Shown: piece by piece, positions 18,579 through 27,318 of the stretch
Layout of the letters: every line of letters begins with the position of its first letter
Position numbering within the stretch: the stretch's first letter is position 1
Assembly (NCBI GenBank): GCA_963699105.1
Contig: CAVOTI010000003.1
Coordinates: 558,001-622,000 of the forward strand
Origin: Bog-756 sp963699105
GTDB taxonomy: Bacteria; Actinomycetota; Acidimicrobiia; Acidimicrobiales; RAAP-2
DNA: 64,000 nt
Direction: 5' to 3'
Notes under the pieces: generated by a model
Database searches by the model: none
What the model saw: only the letters and a program-made list of their open reading frames with translations
Told to the model about the DNA's origin: nothing
Program-made: the position numbers and the translations under genes

Positions 18579-19343
18579 CTATTTGGGCGGGAACCGCAGG
18601 GCGCCGTCCAACCGGATGTTCTCCCCGTTGAGGTAGGGATTGGTCACGATGCTCTCGACCAGGTGGGCGAACTCCTCGGGCTGGCCCATCCGCTTGGGGA
18701 AGATGATGCTCTCGACCAACTTGGCCTTTAGCTCCTCGGGGGCACTCTGCATCAACGGGGTCCCCATCGTCCCGGGGGCGATGGCGCACACCCTGATCCC
18801 AACGGGCGCCAGATCGCGGGCCAGGGGGAGGCTCATCCCGAGGATGGCCGCCTTCGAGGTGGCGTAGGCAACCTGGCCGGTCTGGCCCTCGTACCCGGCG
18901 ATGGATGCGGTGTTGACCACCACCCCCCGCTGTCCCAGCTCGTCGGGCTCGTTGCCGGCCATGCGGGCCACGCACAGGCGGGTGACGTTGAAGGTGCCCA
19001 GCGTGTTGAGCTCGATGGTGGCCCGGAACGGCTCCATGTCCATGGGGACGTTGTCACGGGACAGGGTGCGCCCGCCCATCCCTCCTCCGGCCACGTTGAC
19101 CACCACAGCCAGCGGAGCCATGGCCGAGGCGGCGTCTATGGCGGCACGGACGTCGTCGTCACTGTTGATGTCGCCGCCGACCGCCTGGCCCCGCCCGAGC
19201 TCCCCCACCAGTTGCCGGCCGGCATCGAGGGCCCGGTCGAACACCACCACCTGCAGGCCGAGGCGGTCGAGGGCCCGGACGGTGGCCGCCCCGAGGCCGC
19301 CGGCCCCCCCGGTCACGATTGCCGACCGCTGCGTCCAATCCAT
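18579..19343 (-). CDS. Short-chain dehydrogenase/reductase
   Basis: Protein of 254 aa. TGGAGGLGAAT is the cofactor-binding glycine motif, NVAG replaces the usual NNAG, the active-site Tyr-Lys is in VAYATSKAAILGM, and PGTMGTPLM follows. The sequence resembles 3-hydroxyacyl-CoA dehydrogenase type II (HSD10-like) proteins, so oxidation of a 3-hydroxyacyl-CoA or a hydroxysteroid-like substrate fits the island. ATG at 19341-19343 has an excellent AGGAGG site. Last gene of a four-gene minus-strand run with the P450, reductase and esterase. Confidence 0.9.
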   Translation of the reverse strand: MDWTQRSAIVTGGAGGLGAATVRALDRLGLQVVVFDRALDAGRQLVGELGRGQAVGGDINSDDDVRAAIDAASAMAPLAVVVNVAGGGMGGRTLSRDNVPMDMEPFRATIELNTLGTFNVTRLCVARMAGNEPDELGQRGVVVNTASIAGYEGQTGQVAYATSKAAILGMSLPLARDLAPVGIRVCAIAPGTMGTPLMQSAPEELKAKLVESIIFPKRMGQPEEFAHLVESIVTNPYLNGENIRLDGALRFPPK

Positions 19344-19486
19344 GCTTCCTCCTGTGGTGGTCTCGTCGTTGGGTTCTGGGTCTGCCGGGCCGACGGCTTC
19401 TCTGTGGGCCGAGGCCGCCGACCGGTGGGTTCCGCCGACGGCGCCGCCGCCCGGTGTCCCGGGGCCGCCGGGATCGTCGGTGGGGC

Positions 19487-20695
19487 TCAGGCGCCTGCCG
19501 GGGTGAAGACCATCGGGAAATGGTCGATCGACCGGATGGCCGGGGTGTAGACGAGGGTGTGCCCCTCGGGTACCGAGTACTCGGGTATCCGACGGTGCCA
19601 CTCCCGGAGGGCGACCCGCAGCTCCTGGCGGGCCAGGTGGGAACCGAGGCACCGGTGCACACCGGCACCGAAGGCCGAGTGCTTGTTGACCTGGCGGTCG
19701 AACCGCACATCGTGGGCGTCAGGTAGATCGCCGTCGTCGGTGTTGACCGAACCGATCAGCACCATGACGTTGTCGCCCTGGTGGACCGGACATCCCGCCA
19801 CTTCGGTGTCCTCCATGGCCACACGGGCCACGATCTGGACGGGGGTCTCCCACCGGAGGAGCTCCTCGATGGCGGCCGGAATGACGGACTCGTCGTCGAC
19901 GATCCGCTGGCGCTGATCGGGATGCTGCACCAGGTACCCGTAGATGCAGTCGAGGGTGGCGGTCACCGTGTCCAGTCCGGCGATCAGGAACAGGAAGCAG
20001 ATGTCGAGGATGTCCTCGCGGGTGAGCTTGGTCCCTTCGACCTCGGCATCGAGGAACCGGCTGAGCAGGTCGTCCTCCCGTTGGCTCTCCCGCCGGTCGA
20101 GGATCTCGTTGAAGTACTGGTAGATCGAGTCGGCCGTGAGCTGCTGATGATCCTGGGCCTCTTCGCTCCCGAACTCCGCCCCCACCACCAGATGGGGGCG
20201 GATGATCCCGTCCTTCATGGCCAAGAACCGGGGCAGCTCGTCGAACGACAGGCCCAGCAGGTCGAGGAAGACCCGGGAGGGAAACGGGATCGAGAACTCG
20301 CTGGCGAAGTCGACCTCCCCGCGGTCGATGAACCCGTCGATCAGCTCGTTGACGGTGCGGGTGACCGACTCCTCGATCAGAGCCATCTGGCGGGGGGCGA
20401 AGATCGGATCGAGGAGCTTGCGGTACTTCTTGTGGTCGGGCGGGTCGATCTGGAGGGGGATGAGGGGCCGGAGGTTCTTCAGGTCCACGGCGTCGGCGTT
20501 GGAGGAGAAGATCTCGGGGTGACGGAAGATCTCGTCGGCCTCCGCCTTGCGGGTGACCATGACGCCCATGCCCTCGATGGGTATGACCGGCATGGTGTCG
20601 CGCAACACCTTGAACAGGGGTTGGGGATTGGCCGCCGTCTTCTCGTCCATGAGCGAGACCAGGCTCCCCCCGTCGTCTGCCCCGTCGTCGTCCAT
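19487..20695 (-). CDS. Cytochrome P450
   Basis: Bacterial class I P450 of 402 aa. The I-helix oxygen-activation motif AGLDT is at residues 239-243, the ExxR pair at Glu278/Arg281, and the heme loop FGAGVHRCLG with Cys349. The start ATG at 20693-20695 has AGGAG upstream; a later ATG (MDEKTAANPQP) would remove the first 15 acidic residues. No ferredoxin or reductase gene lies beside it, so redox partners must be elsewhere. It probably hydroxylates the hydrophobic substrate of the catabolic island. Confidence 0.94.
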   Translation of the reverse strand: MDDDGADDGGSLVSLMDEKTAANPQPLFKVLRDTMPVIPIEGMGVMVTRKAEADEIFRHPEIFSSNADAVDLKNLRPLIPLQIDPPDHKKYRKLLDPIFAPRQMALIEESVTRTVNELIDGFIDRGEVDFASEFSIPFPSRVFLDLLGLSFDELPRFLAMKDGIIRPHLVVGAEFGSEEAQDHQQLTADSIYQYFNEILDRRESQREDDLLSRFLDAEVEGTKLTREDILDICFLFLIAGLDTVTATLDCIYGYLVQHPDQRQRIVDDESVIPAAIEELLRWETPVQIVARVAMEDTEVAGCPVHQGDNVMVLIGSVNTDDGDLPDAHDVRFDRQVNKHSAFGAGVHRCLGSHLARQELRVALREWHRRIPEYSVPEGHTLVYTPAIRSIDHFPMVFTPAGA

Positions 20696-20815
20696 GAACA
20701 ACACTCCTGTCGGCCGGAAATGGTCGTTCTCATAGTGGCACAGCGACCAACCGGGAGCGAGTGTCCGCCATGTATACATCGCCCATCGGACCGGTCGGGA
20801 CGGTCCGAAGCGGGC

Positions 20816-21832
20816 TCAGACCCGCACCACGACCTTGCCGGTGTTCCCCCCGCTGAACAGCAGGTTGAGGGCGTCGACGGCATGGTCGAGTCCCTCCACC
20901 ACCTGCTCGCGGTGTTTGATGGACCCCTCGACCACCCAGCCGGCCATGGCCGCCTGGGCCTCGGGAAATCGGTCGAGATAGTCGAGGATGAGAAACCCTT
21001 CCATCCGGGCCCGCCTGGTGATCAGGCTCAGGTAGTTGCGGGGCCCGACCGGCCGGTCCTCGTTGTACTGGGAGATCGCCCCGCACAGCACCACCCGCGC
21101 CTTCAGGGCCAGATGGGCCAGACAGGCGTCGAGGATCTCCCCGCCGACGTTGTCGAAGAAGACATCGATGCCGGACGGGCACACCTCCCCGATGCGACGG
21201 GACACGTCCTCTCGGCGGTAGTCGATGGCGTGGTCGAATCCGAGCTCCCCGGTCAGCCAGGCGCACTTCTCGGCCGATCCGGCTATGCCCACCACGTTCG
21301 CCGCCCCGGCGATCCGGGCCAGCTGGCCGACCACCGATCCGGTGGCTCCGGCCGCCCCGGACACGACCACCGTGTCGCCGGCCACAGGCTGGCCGACGTC
21401 GTAGAGACCGAAGTAGGCGGTCAGGCCGGTGACCCCGAAGACACTGAGGGCCAGGGCCGGATCGACGCCCGGCGGGATCGTGGTCATCGAGCCGTCACCC
21501 TCCCCGGCCAGCACGTAGTCCTGCCACCCGGTCATCCCGAACACCAGGTCCCCTGGTCGGTGGGCCGGGGTTCGGCTGGTCACCACCTCACCGATGCCCC
21601 CGCTGCGGACCACCCCGCCGATGTCGATGGGCGGCAGGTAACCGGGGGCGTCGTCCATCCAGGTGCGGATGGTGGGGTCGATGGACAGGTAGCGGACCCT
21701 GATCAGGGCCTGACCCTCGGCCGGCTCGGGAACCGGCTGGGAGTCGTCGAGCCGGACGTTCTCCTGGGTCACCAGCCCGACGGGACGGGAGGTGAGCAGG
21801 TAGCGACGGTTTGCCTGGGCCACACCTGGCAT
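20816..21832 (-). CDS. Zinc-free medium-chain NADP-dependent oxidoreductase
   Basis: Protein of 338 aa of the medium-chain dehydrogenase/reductase family without the zinc-ligand pattern, close in layout to leukotriene B4/prostaglandin reductase-type enzymes. LSIDPTIRTWM, FGVTGLTAYFGL, the nucleotide loop VVVSGAAGATGSVVGQLA and FDNVGGEILDACL are diagnostic. It would reduce an activated double bond with NADPH. It lies 4 bp after the serine hydrolase stop in the same operon and upstream of the P450. Confidence 0.9.
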   Translation of the reverse strand: MPGVAQANRRYLLTSRPVGLVTQENVRLDDSQPVPEPAEGQALIRVRYLSIDPTIRTWMDDAPGYLPPIDIGGVVRSGGIGEVVTSRTPAHRPGDLVFGMTGWQDYVLAGEGDGSMTTIPPGVDPALALSVFGVTGLTAYFGLYDVGQPVAGDTVVVSGAAGATGSVVGQLARIAGAANVVGIAGSAEKCAWLTGELGFDHAIDYRREDVSRRIGEVCPSGIDVFFDNVGGEILDACLAHLALKARVVLCGAISQYNEDRPVGPRNYLSLITRRARMEGFLILDYLDRFPEAQAAMAGWVVEGSIKHREQVVEGLDHAVDALNLLFSGGNTGKVVVRV

Positions 21833-21836
21833 TCAA

Positions 21837-22982
21837 TCAGACGGCCGGCCCGATCGAGCGGTACAGGGCGTCGATGAGGGCCCGATTCCGCGAGCTCTGC
21901 CAGCGAGGAATCACATGGTTCATCGCATAGCCGAATGCCACCCCGGAACGGGGATCGGCGAACCCGACGGCCCCGCCGGTGCCGAAGTGGCCGAAGCTGC
22001 CCGGGAACGGGCCGAATGGTCGCCGGGGCGTGGTCGGCTTGAAGCCGAGCCCGAAGGTGACCTCCTCGCCGAGGACCGGGCAGTAGCCCTGTGACTGAGG
22101 TGACGTCGCCTCGGCCAGCAGCTCGGGCGAGAGCAGCCGACCGGGCTCCAGCAGGGCTGCGTAGAACCGGGCTATGCCGCCGGCGGTGCCGTGGCCGTTG
22201 GTCGACGGCACCTCGGCCCGCCGCCACTCCCCGGTGTTGACCACTCCCATCGACGAGTAGCCGGGCGGATTGAAATACCCGAGCATCGTCATCAGCTGGT
22301 CGCCGGACAGATCGGCTGACTCGGCGGGCTCGACCCTGGGCGACGATTCCACCATCACCTCGGCACAGCGAAGCTGGTCGGGGGGACCGACCCCGAACCA
22401 CAGGTCGGCCTCCAGCGGTTGGGCCACCGCCCGGAGCCGGCGGCCGCACATCTCCCCGGTCACCCGACGGACGACCTCACCGATCAGGTGCCCGTAGGTA
22501 TTGGTGTGGTAAGCGTGGCGTGTTCCCGGTTCCCACCAGGCGTCGGTGGCGGCCAGGGCGCCGGTCATCCGGTCCCAGTTCCACAGGTCGTCGTTGACCA
22601 GGGGCTGGCGGATGGCCGGAACTCCGGCCCGGTGGCACAGGGCCTGTCGCAGGGTGGCCGCCCCCTTTCCGCCGGCGCCGAACTCCGGCCACACCGAGAC
22701 GAGGGGATCGTCCAGTCCGATCAGTCCGGCGTCGACCAGCTGCAGGGCCAGCAGAGCCACCAGGGGTTTGCCCACCGAGTAGAAGTTCACCAACGTGTCG
22801 GCCCGCCACGGCCGCAGCCGGGCCCGGTCAGCCCAGCCCCCGACCAGGTCGACCACAACCTGGTGGTCGACCATCACACACAGCCCGGCCCCGACCTCGC
22901 CGCGCTCGGCGAAGTTGCGCTCGAACTCGAGGCCGACCGCCGCCAACCGGGCGTCGCAGTACCCGCTGATCGGCGCATCCAT
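21837..22982 (-). CDS. Serine hydrolase of the beta-lactamase/EstB family
   Basis: Protein of 381 aa with the penicillin-binding fold active-site set: Ser and Lys in YSVGKPL, Tyr-x-x-Asn region YHTNTYGHLIGEV, and the third motif HFGTGGAVGFADP. No signal peptide is visible (start MDAPISGYCDARL), so this is most likely an intracellular esterase or transesterase, not an antibiotic-resistance enzyme. First gene of the run that continues with the reductase, P450 and SDR; may hydrolyse an ester or lactone in the pathway. Confidence 0.88.
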   Translation of the reverse strand: MDAPISGYCDARLAAVGLEFERNFAERGEVGAGLCVMVDHQVVVDLVGGWADRARLRPWRADTLVNFYSVGKPLVALLALQLVDAGLIGLDDPLVSVWPEFGAGGKGAATLRQALCHRAGVPAIRQPLVNDDLWNWDRMTGALAATDAWWEPGTRHAYHTNTYGHLIGEVVRRVTGEMCGRRLRAVAQPLEADLWFGVGPPDQLRCAEVMVESSPRVEPAESADLSGDQLMTMLGYFNPPGYSSMGVVNTGEWRRAEVPSTNGHGTAGGIARFYAALLEPGRLLSPELLAEATSPQSQGYCPVLGEEVTFGLGFKPTTPRRPFGPFPGSFGHFGTGGAVGFADPRSGVAFGYAMNHVIPRWQSSRNRALIDALYRSIGPAV

Positions 22983-23053
22983 GCCGGCAGTCTCCCACCG
23001 CCGGCCATGACCCTCGCCGGTCGTCGAGCGGGGTGGACCGACGCCCCGGACCC

Positions 23054-23491
23054 TCAGTTGCCGTACAGCCTGGACACGTCGACCAGCACCGCCGTGCGTC
23101 GCTGTTCGGCCATAGCCGCGTCGTAGGCGTCCCAGTCGTCGTGGGTGCCCCCGGCGGCGACGAACACCGAACGGAGCAGCAACCGGACCCCCTCGGCGTC
23201 GATGTCGGGGGAAGGATCGTCGGGCCCGATGAGCTGGGCCCGGCCTTCGGCCGTCGCCCACTCCCATCCGGCCCGGAAGGTGACGCTCAGCTGGGGCCGG
23301 GAGCGAAGGTTGGACAGCTTCGTCCTTCCGTAGGTCACGAAGCCGATGACATCGGTCCCGGTGACCGGATGGGTGAGGACCCCGGCGTTGACGACCGAGC
23401 ACTGGATCGTCTGATCCGAGCGAAGTGTCGACACCACGGCCAAGAACCGGTCGCGGCGCCCGATCCCCATCACGTCCTGCAACGTCGTCAT
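23054..23491 (-). CDS. PNPOx-fold (F420/FMN split-barrel) oxidoreductase
   Basis: Small 145-aa protein with the split-barrel pattern of TIGR03618-like F420-dependent oxidoreductases: FLAVVSTLRSDQTIQCSVVNAGV, VTYGRTKLSNLRSRPQLSVTF and a C-terminal helix ending VDVSRLYG. Start ATG at 23489-23491 with GAGGTGGG upstream. Members reduce or bind F420 or flavins; the substrate is unknown. It is transcribed on the same strand as the serine hydrolase, 71 bp upstream of it. Confidence 0.8.
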   Translation of the reverse strand: MTTLQDVMGIGRRDRFLAVVSTLRSDQTIQCSVVNAGVLTHPVTGTDVIGFVTYGRTKLSNLRSRPQLSVTFRAGWEWATAEGRAQLIGPDDPSPDIDAEGVRLLLRSVFVAAGGTHDDWDAYDAAMAEQRRTAVLVDVSRLYGN

Positions 23492-23647
23492 GGCCCACCT
23501 CTTCCGTTCCGGCCCGGCCTCGGTCCCTCCGGTGGAGGATAGGCCCCGCCGGGGCATCGATCTTCGAGGCAGAGCTCTCGAGCGGGAGCAGGCGCCAACC
23601 GTGGGCGGGCACTCCGGGACTCCACCCGGCTGCCGCCGGTGAGACGA

Positions 23648-23947
23648 CTAGGCAGTTTCGGGAGAGACGGCGGCCCGGGAAGAGACGGCGGGGGCCGATT
23701 CGACGGTCACCGTGGTCTGGGCCGGTGCTCCCTGATCGGCGGAGGGAACGACCTGAAGCACCGGCTTGGCACCAGTGGCGTCCTCCGATGCGCCTTCTTC
23801 GATCCCCTTCTTGAATTCCTTCTGCGCCGAGCCCAGCGACCGGGCCAACTTGGGAATCTTCGTGGATCCGAACAGGACCAGAACCACGACGATCAGGACG
23901 ATGATGCCGTCCACGCCGAAGATCTCTGCTGATGAGCTGAAGTACAC
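23648..23947 (-). CDS. tatA: Twin-arginine translocase pore subunit TatA/E
   Basis: Protein of 99 aa with one N-terminal membrane helix (IIVLIVVVLVLF), the FG hinge directly after it, and the amphipathic helix KIPKLARSLG, which together define TatA/TatE. The C-terminal 50 residues are an acidic/Ala-rich tail. The GTG start at 23945-23947 has a perfect AAAGGAG upstream, whereas the longer ATG start would overlap that site. No tatB or tatC is in the window. It lies close to a Tat-exported ferritin-like lipoprotein. Confidence 0.92.
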   Translation of the reverse strand: MYFSSSAEIFGVDGIIVLIVVVLVLFGSTKIPKLARSLGSAQKEFKKGIEEGASEDATGAKPVLQVVPSADQGAPAQTTVTVESAPAVSSRAAVSPETA

Positions 23948-24033
23948 GGTGATGTCTCCTTTGGTCGGCAACCCGGGGTGGCGATCTCGGCTCGTGCGCT
24001 CCTTGGTGCTCCGAGACCGACAACCATTTATTC

Positions 24034-24573
24034 GTGGCCAATGCCGAACTGGATGGGCGGGTGACGGACCAGGAGGCCCTGGCCCCTACGCATCGGCTCC
24101 GAGTGCCCGTCCAACTCGTCCGGCACAACGAATACGTTGATGTGAGAATTCGCCAGCTCGGATACGGACCCCGAAGGCCCTCGAGGTCGATCACCGTGGC
24201 CGCCACCGTTTCCCTCGTCGTCGGAGGGTTGCTCCTCATGTGGTCGAGCTACATCCACTTCCATCTCTGGAAGGTCGGCTACCGCCATATCCCGACCATC
24301 GGCCCGCTGTTCCTCCTGCAGTCGGTGGCCGGACTCTTGCTGGGCGTACTCGTCATGGCGGTTCGGAGGGTGTGGGCCGCCGTGTTGGGCCTCGGATTGG
24401 CGGTGTCGACGATGATCGGCTTTCTCGTGTCGGTTACCCACGGGCTGTGCGGGTTCAAGGACTCATGGTCCGCTCCCTTTGCCCACCAGGCCTTGGCCAT
24501 CGAGACTGCCGCCATCGCCGCTTTGGTGATCGCCGTGACGTTCTGCATCTTGGGATCGGCGTCCGAACGGTAG
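24034..24573 (+). CDS. Small integral membrane protein, unknown
   Basis: Up to 179 aa with four hydrophobic segments (about residues 50-70, 82-108, 115-135 and 155-175) and a His/Trp-rich loop YIHFHLWKVGYRHIP after the first. No family recognised. Start uncertain: GTG 24034 gives a 48-residue hydrophilic lead; GTG 24142 (VRIRQLGYG) gives a shorter protein that begins just before the first helix. Codon use and the membrane pattern support a real gene. It is divergent from tatA. Confidence 0.6.
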   Translation: MANAELDGRVTDQEALAPTHRLRVPVQLVRHNEYVDVRIRQLGYGPRRPSRSITVAATVSLVVGGLLLMWSSYIHFHLWKVGYRHIPTIGPLFLLQSVAGLLLGVLVMAVRRVWAAVLGLGLAVSTMIGFLVSVTHGLCGFKDSWSAPFAHQALAIETAAIAALVIAVTFCILGSASER

Positions 24574-24845
24574 CCGACGGCCGGCGAGGCCCACGGGCCC
24601 GTCGCCCGATTGGCCGATCCCGACGCGGTGGTCACACGGGTAGCGGGGACGGACGTGCCCACCTCATGCTCCTCCAACCCCTGGCGGGGCACGACGCCCA
24701 CCTGGCGGCGGGGCCTCGCCGCACGGCCGTCGACGGAACGAGGACCGGCGGCCCGATCGAGGTGGGTCCGTCCATCTAGCACCGATGGACGCCGGCCGGT
24801 GCCGAGGTCCCGCAGTGATATGCCGGTTCCGACCAGACCGTCGGA

Positions 24846-25640
24846 TCAGCCGTGGGTGTAGTCGGTCAAGGGCCGGGCGCTGTTCAGCGGACTGAAGGCG
24901 TTCGGCACCGGATACTGGCCGAGCACGAAGTTGAGGATGGCGGCGTGCTGCATCTCGACCGGCTGGATGCTGGCGGCGACCTTGATGGAGGAGGTCGCCT
25001 TGACGGCGCTGATGGCGGATTGGTACGTCGCCGCCGCCACGTCCTCGAGCATGAGGGCCAGTTTGGCGGCGCCGGTGACGTCGGTCACCTTGGCGAAGTC
25101 AGCGGTGATCGCCGGGGTCAGCACCGGGTCCGGGGTGGTGATCGCCTGGTGCCCGGTGGCCACGATGGCGGAGTTCCAGGCCTGGGCGTGTTGGGTGTGC
25201 TGTGACTTGACGGTGGTGGCAAAGGTGGCCACCGCCGGTGGCACGGCCCCGAGCTTTCCGGCGTTGGCGGCAGTGAGCACGTCCCCGTAGGCGGCCACGG
25301 CCAGGTTCTCGAGGCTGGCGGCCAAGGCGGCCACAGCCAGGTCCCCGGTCAACTTGGCTGTGGCGGTCGAGGCAGATGATCGGCGGGTGGTGGTGGTGGT
25401 GGTGGTGGAGCTGGACGAACCCGAGGAACAGGCGGCCAGCACTGCCCCGCCGGCCAGGGCCCCGGCACCGATGAGAAAGCCTCGCCGACTGGTACGGGAC
25501 CGCTCGATCCACTCGTCGATCGACCGGTCCATGGCGGGCCTACCGACATCGTTGTGGATCTGTTCGAGCTCCCCGGTCATCACGGTGAGCTCCTGCTCGG
25601 AGATGGCCATTACTTCCGGAGTGCGGTTGCGACGCCTCAT
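24846..25640 (-). CDS. Tat-exported ferritin-like lipoprotein
   Basis: Protein of 264 aa. After an unusual ~48-residue hydrophilic N-region comes SRRGFLIGAGALAGG, a Tat signal (Arg52-Arg53), and a lipobox VLAAC with Cys71, then a Ser/Thr linker. The rest is a four-helix ferritin-like domain with ENLAVAAYGDVL, HTQHAQAW, LEDVAAATY and EMQHAAIL carrying the Glu and His positions expected for a di-metal site. It overlaps the upstream ferritin-like gene by ATGA. Its role may be metal binding or redox protection outside the membrane; the exact function of this family is not established. Confidence 0.85.
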   Translation of the reverse strand: MRRRNRTPEVMAISEQELTVMTGELEQIHNDVGRPAMDRSIDEWIERSRTSRRGFLIGAGALAGGAVLAACSSGSSSSTTTTTTTRRSSASTATAKLTGDLAVAALAASLENLAVAAYGDVLTAANAGKLGAVPPAVATFATTVKSQHTQHAQAWNSAIVATGHQAITTPDPVLTPAITADFAKVTDVTGAAKLALMLEDVAAATYQSAISAVKATSSIKVAASIQPVEMQHAAILNFVLGQYPVPNAFSPLNSARPLTDYTHG

Positions 25641-26536
25641 GAGAGTGCTCCTTCGGTGGCGGGGCGGGCCTGGTTGGTGGGATAGAAGGCGTCGGGGAAC
25701 CCGACAGATCCGGCGGCGGCCGGGAGTTCGGCGACGTTCGGAGGCAGGGCGATGAGCTGGGGCGCATCGGCGGCCAGGAGGGCTTGCACGGCCAGGAGGA
25801 TCGAGGCGTGTTGGGCCTCCACCCCCATGATCGAGGCGGTGACCCTTTTGGCATTGGCGTCGGACAGAGCGGCGACGTCGGCCACGTAGGTTTCGGCCGC
25901 CCCCTCCTCCAGCTCGAGGGCCAGGGCAACCACCGGTGCGGGAGAGGTCAATCCGGGCACCGCGGCTTGGACGACTTTGGCCAGGGCCGGGTCGGGATTG
26001 GTCTGGGCCTTGCCGCCGAGGCCGGTTATCGCGGCGTTGAACGCCTGCAGATGCTGGCTGTGCTGACCCATGGTGGTGGTGGCGAACGCCTTCACCACCG
26101 GATTGGCCGATGATCCACCAATGAACGGAAGGGTCAAGGCGGTCTTGTAGGTGGCCACGGCCAGCACTTCGATCGACGAGGCCGTCTGCAGGATTTGGAC
26201 ATCGGTCGGTGATGAGGCGAAGGCCGGTGATGCGAAAACTGCCTCGAAGGCGGCGGCGATGCCGGCGGCCGCCAGGATGCCTCCGCCGAAGAGAGCGCCG
26301 GTCATGAGCTGAGATCGGCGGCCAGCCACGTCACGCGCCTCATCGAGGTCGACAACGCCGTGAGCTCGGGCCTCGTTGCCCGTCTCGACCATCTCGTCGA
26401 GAGCCACGGTGGTGACACCCATGGCATCGTGATGGAGATCCTCGGATTCCTCGATCAGCAGGTCCAGGGCCTGGGGATCGACATCGACAACTCCTTCTTG
26501 CCGCTCGGGACGGCTCCGGTTCAGCCTTCCTCTCAT
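25637..26536 (-). CDS. Exported ferritin-like protein
   Basis: Protein of 299 aa, paralogous in its second half to the downstream gene. About 75 cytoplasm-type residues precede a twin-arginine-like AGRRSQLMTG and a hydrophobic stretch ending ASPAFA, a possible signal-peptidase site. The domain has SSIEVLAVATYKTAL, GQHSQHLQAFNAAI, LELEEGAAETYVADV and GVEAQHASILLAV, a ferritin-like arrangement. CAGGAGG precedes the ATG at 26534-26536. The ATGA overlap with the lipoprotein gene implies translational coupling and perhaps a complex of the two. Confidence 0.83.
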   Translation of the reverse strand: MRGRLNRSRPERQEGVVDVDPQALDLLIEESEDLHHDAMGVTTVALDEMVETGNEARAHGVVDLDEARDVAGRRSQLMTGALFGGGILAAAGIAAAFEAVFASPAFASSPTDVQILQTASSIEVLAVATYKTALTLPFIGGSSANPVVKAFATTTMGQHSQHLQAFNAAITGLGGKAQTNPDPALAKVVQAAVPGLTSPAPVVALALELEEGAAETYVADVAALSDANAKRVTASIMGVEAQHASILLAVQALLAADAPQLIALPPNVAELPAAAGSVGFPDAFYPTNQARPATEGALS

Positions 26537-26623
26537 GATCTTCCTCCTGTTGTCGGTGTTGCCGGTTGGTTCGATCGTCCGCCGACGTCCCGGGGTGAGG
26601 CGGGCACGCCGGCGCCGATCCGA

Positions 26624-27064
26624 TCAACCCGAGACCACGAGAGTCCCGGTCATGTACTGGTGGATCATGCAGTAGTACGAGTACGACCCGGCAGTCTTCG
26701 GAGCGGTGAACGACTTGGATTCACCGGGTGCGATATCGCCCGTGTCGAAGGCTCCGTTGGTGGCGGTGAGAGTGTGGGTCACCTGATCCTTGTTGGTGAC
26801 CGTCACCGTGGCCCCTGGGCGCACGGTGACGGTGCTTGGAGAAAACGCAAAGTTGTGGATCGTGATCGAATCGGCCCTCGGGGCACCGCTGGAGGAAGTT
26901 CCTGAGGGGGAAGCGGTGGAGGACCCGGCGCTACCGGAGGACGAGCAGGCGGCCAGGGCCAGCACCAGTCCCACCAGGATGACGGTCAGAACGGGACGAG
27001 CGCCGACCGACGTCTTCCCGATAGGGAAGCAAGTGGCCTTCTCCGGTTGCGGGTCATCTGTCAT
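26624..27064 (-). CDS. Cupredoxin lipoprotein (amicyanin/plastocyanin-like)
   Basis: Lipoprotein of 146 aa with lipobox ALAAC (Cys40) after one hydrophobic segment and a Ser/Gly-rich linker. The copper-site residues are all visible: His97 in VTHTLT, then Cys132, His135 and Met138 in YCMIHQYM, the Cys-x2-His-x2-Met spacing of amicyanin. It should be a type 1 blue-copper electron carrier on the outer face of the membrane. It lies upstream of the ferritin-like pair on the same strand (87 bp gap). The start ATG 27062-27064 lacks a strong ribosome site. Confidence 0.88.
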   Translation of the reverse strand: MTDDPQPEKATCFPIGKTSVGARPVLTVILVGLVLALAACSSSGSAGSSTASPSGTSSSGAPRADSITIHNFAFSPSTVTVRPGATVTVTNKDQVTHTLTATNGAFDTGDIAPGESKSFTAPKTAGSYSYYCMIHQYMTGTLVVSG

Positions 27065-27318
27065 CGACGCATATTCGGTCCCGCCGAGTTTCTGGATGAC
27101 CTCGGCCACCCGAGTTGCCGTCCCCGCCGTTGCCAGCCCTGCGCCAACCTCCTCCCCACGGGTCGCCACTCGAGCACCACCGGCCCGACAGGGAGGCGGG
27201 GAAGTGGGACGACGGCGCCGAGCCTCGGGCCCGGCCGTGACCCGGCGCCCGACTGTTTGGATCCGTCGACTGGTCGAGCGATACAGTGCCTGGGCGGTCC
27301 TGCGAAAGAGGGGGTGGG

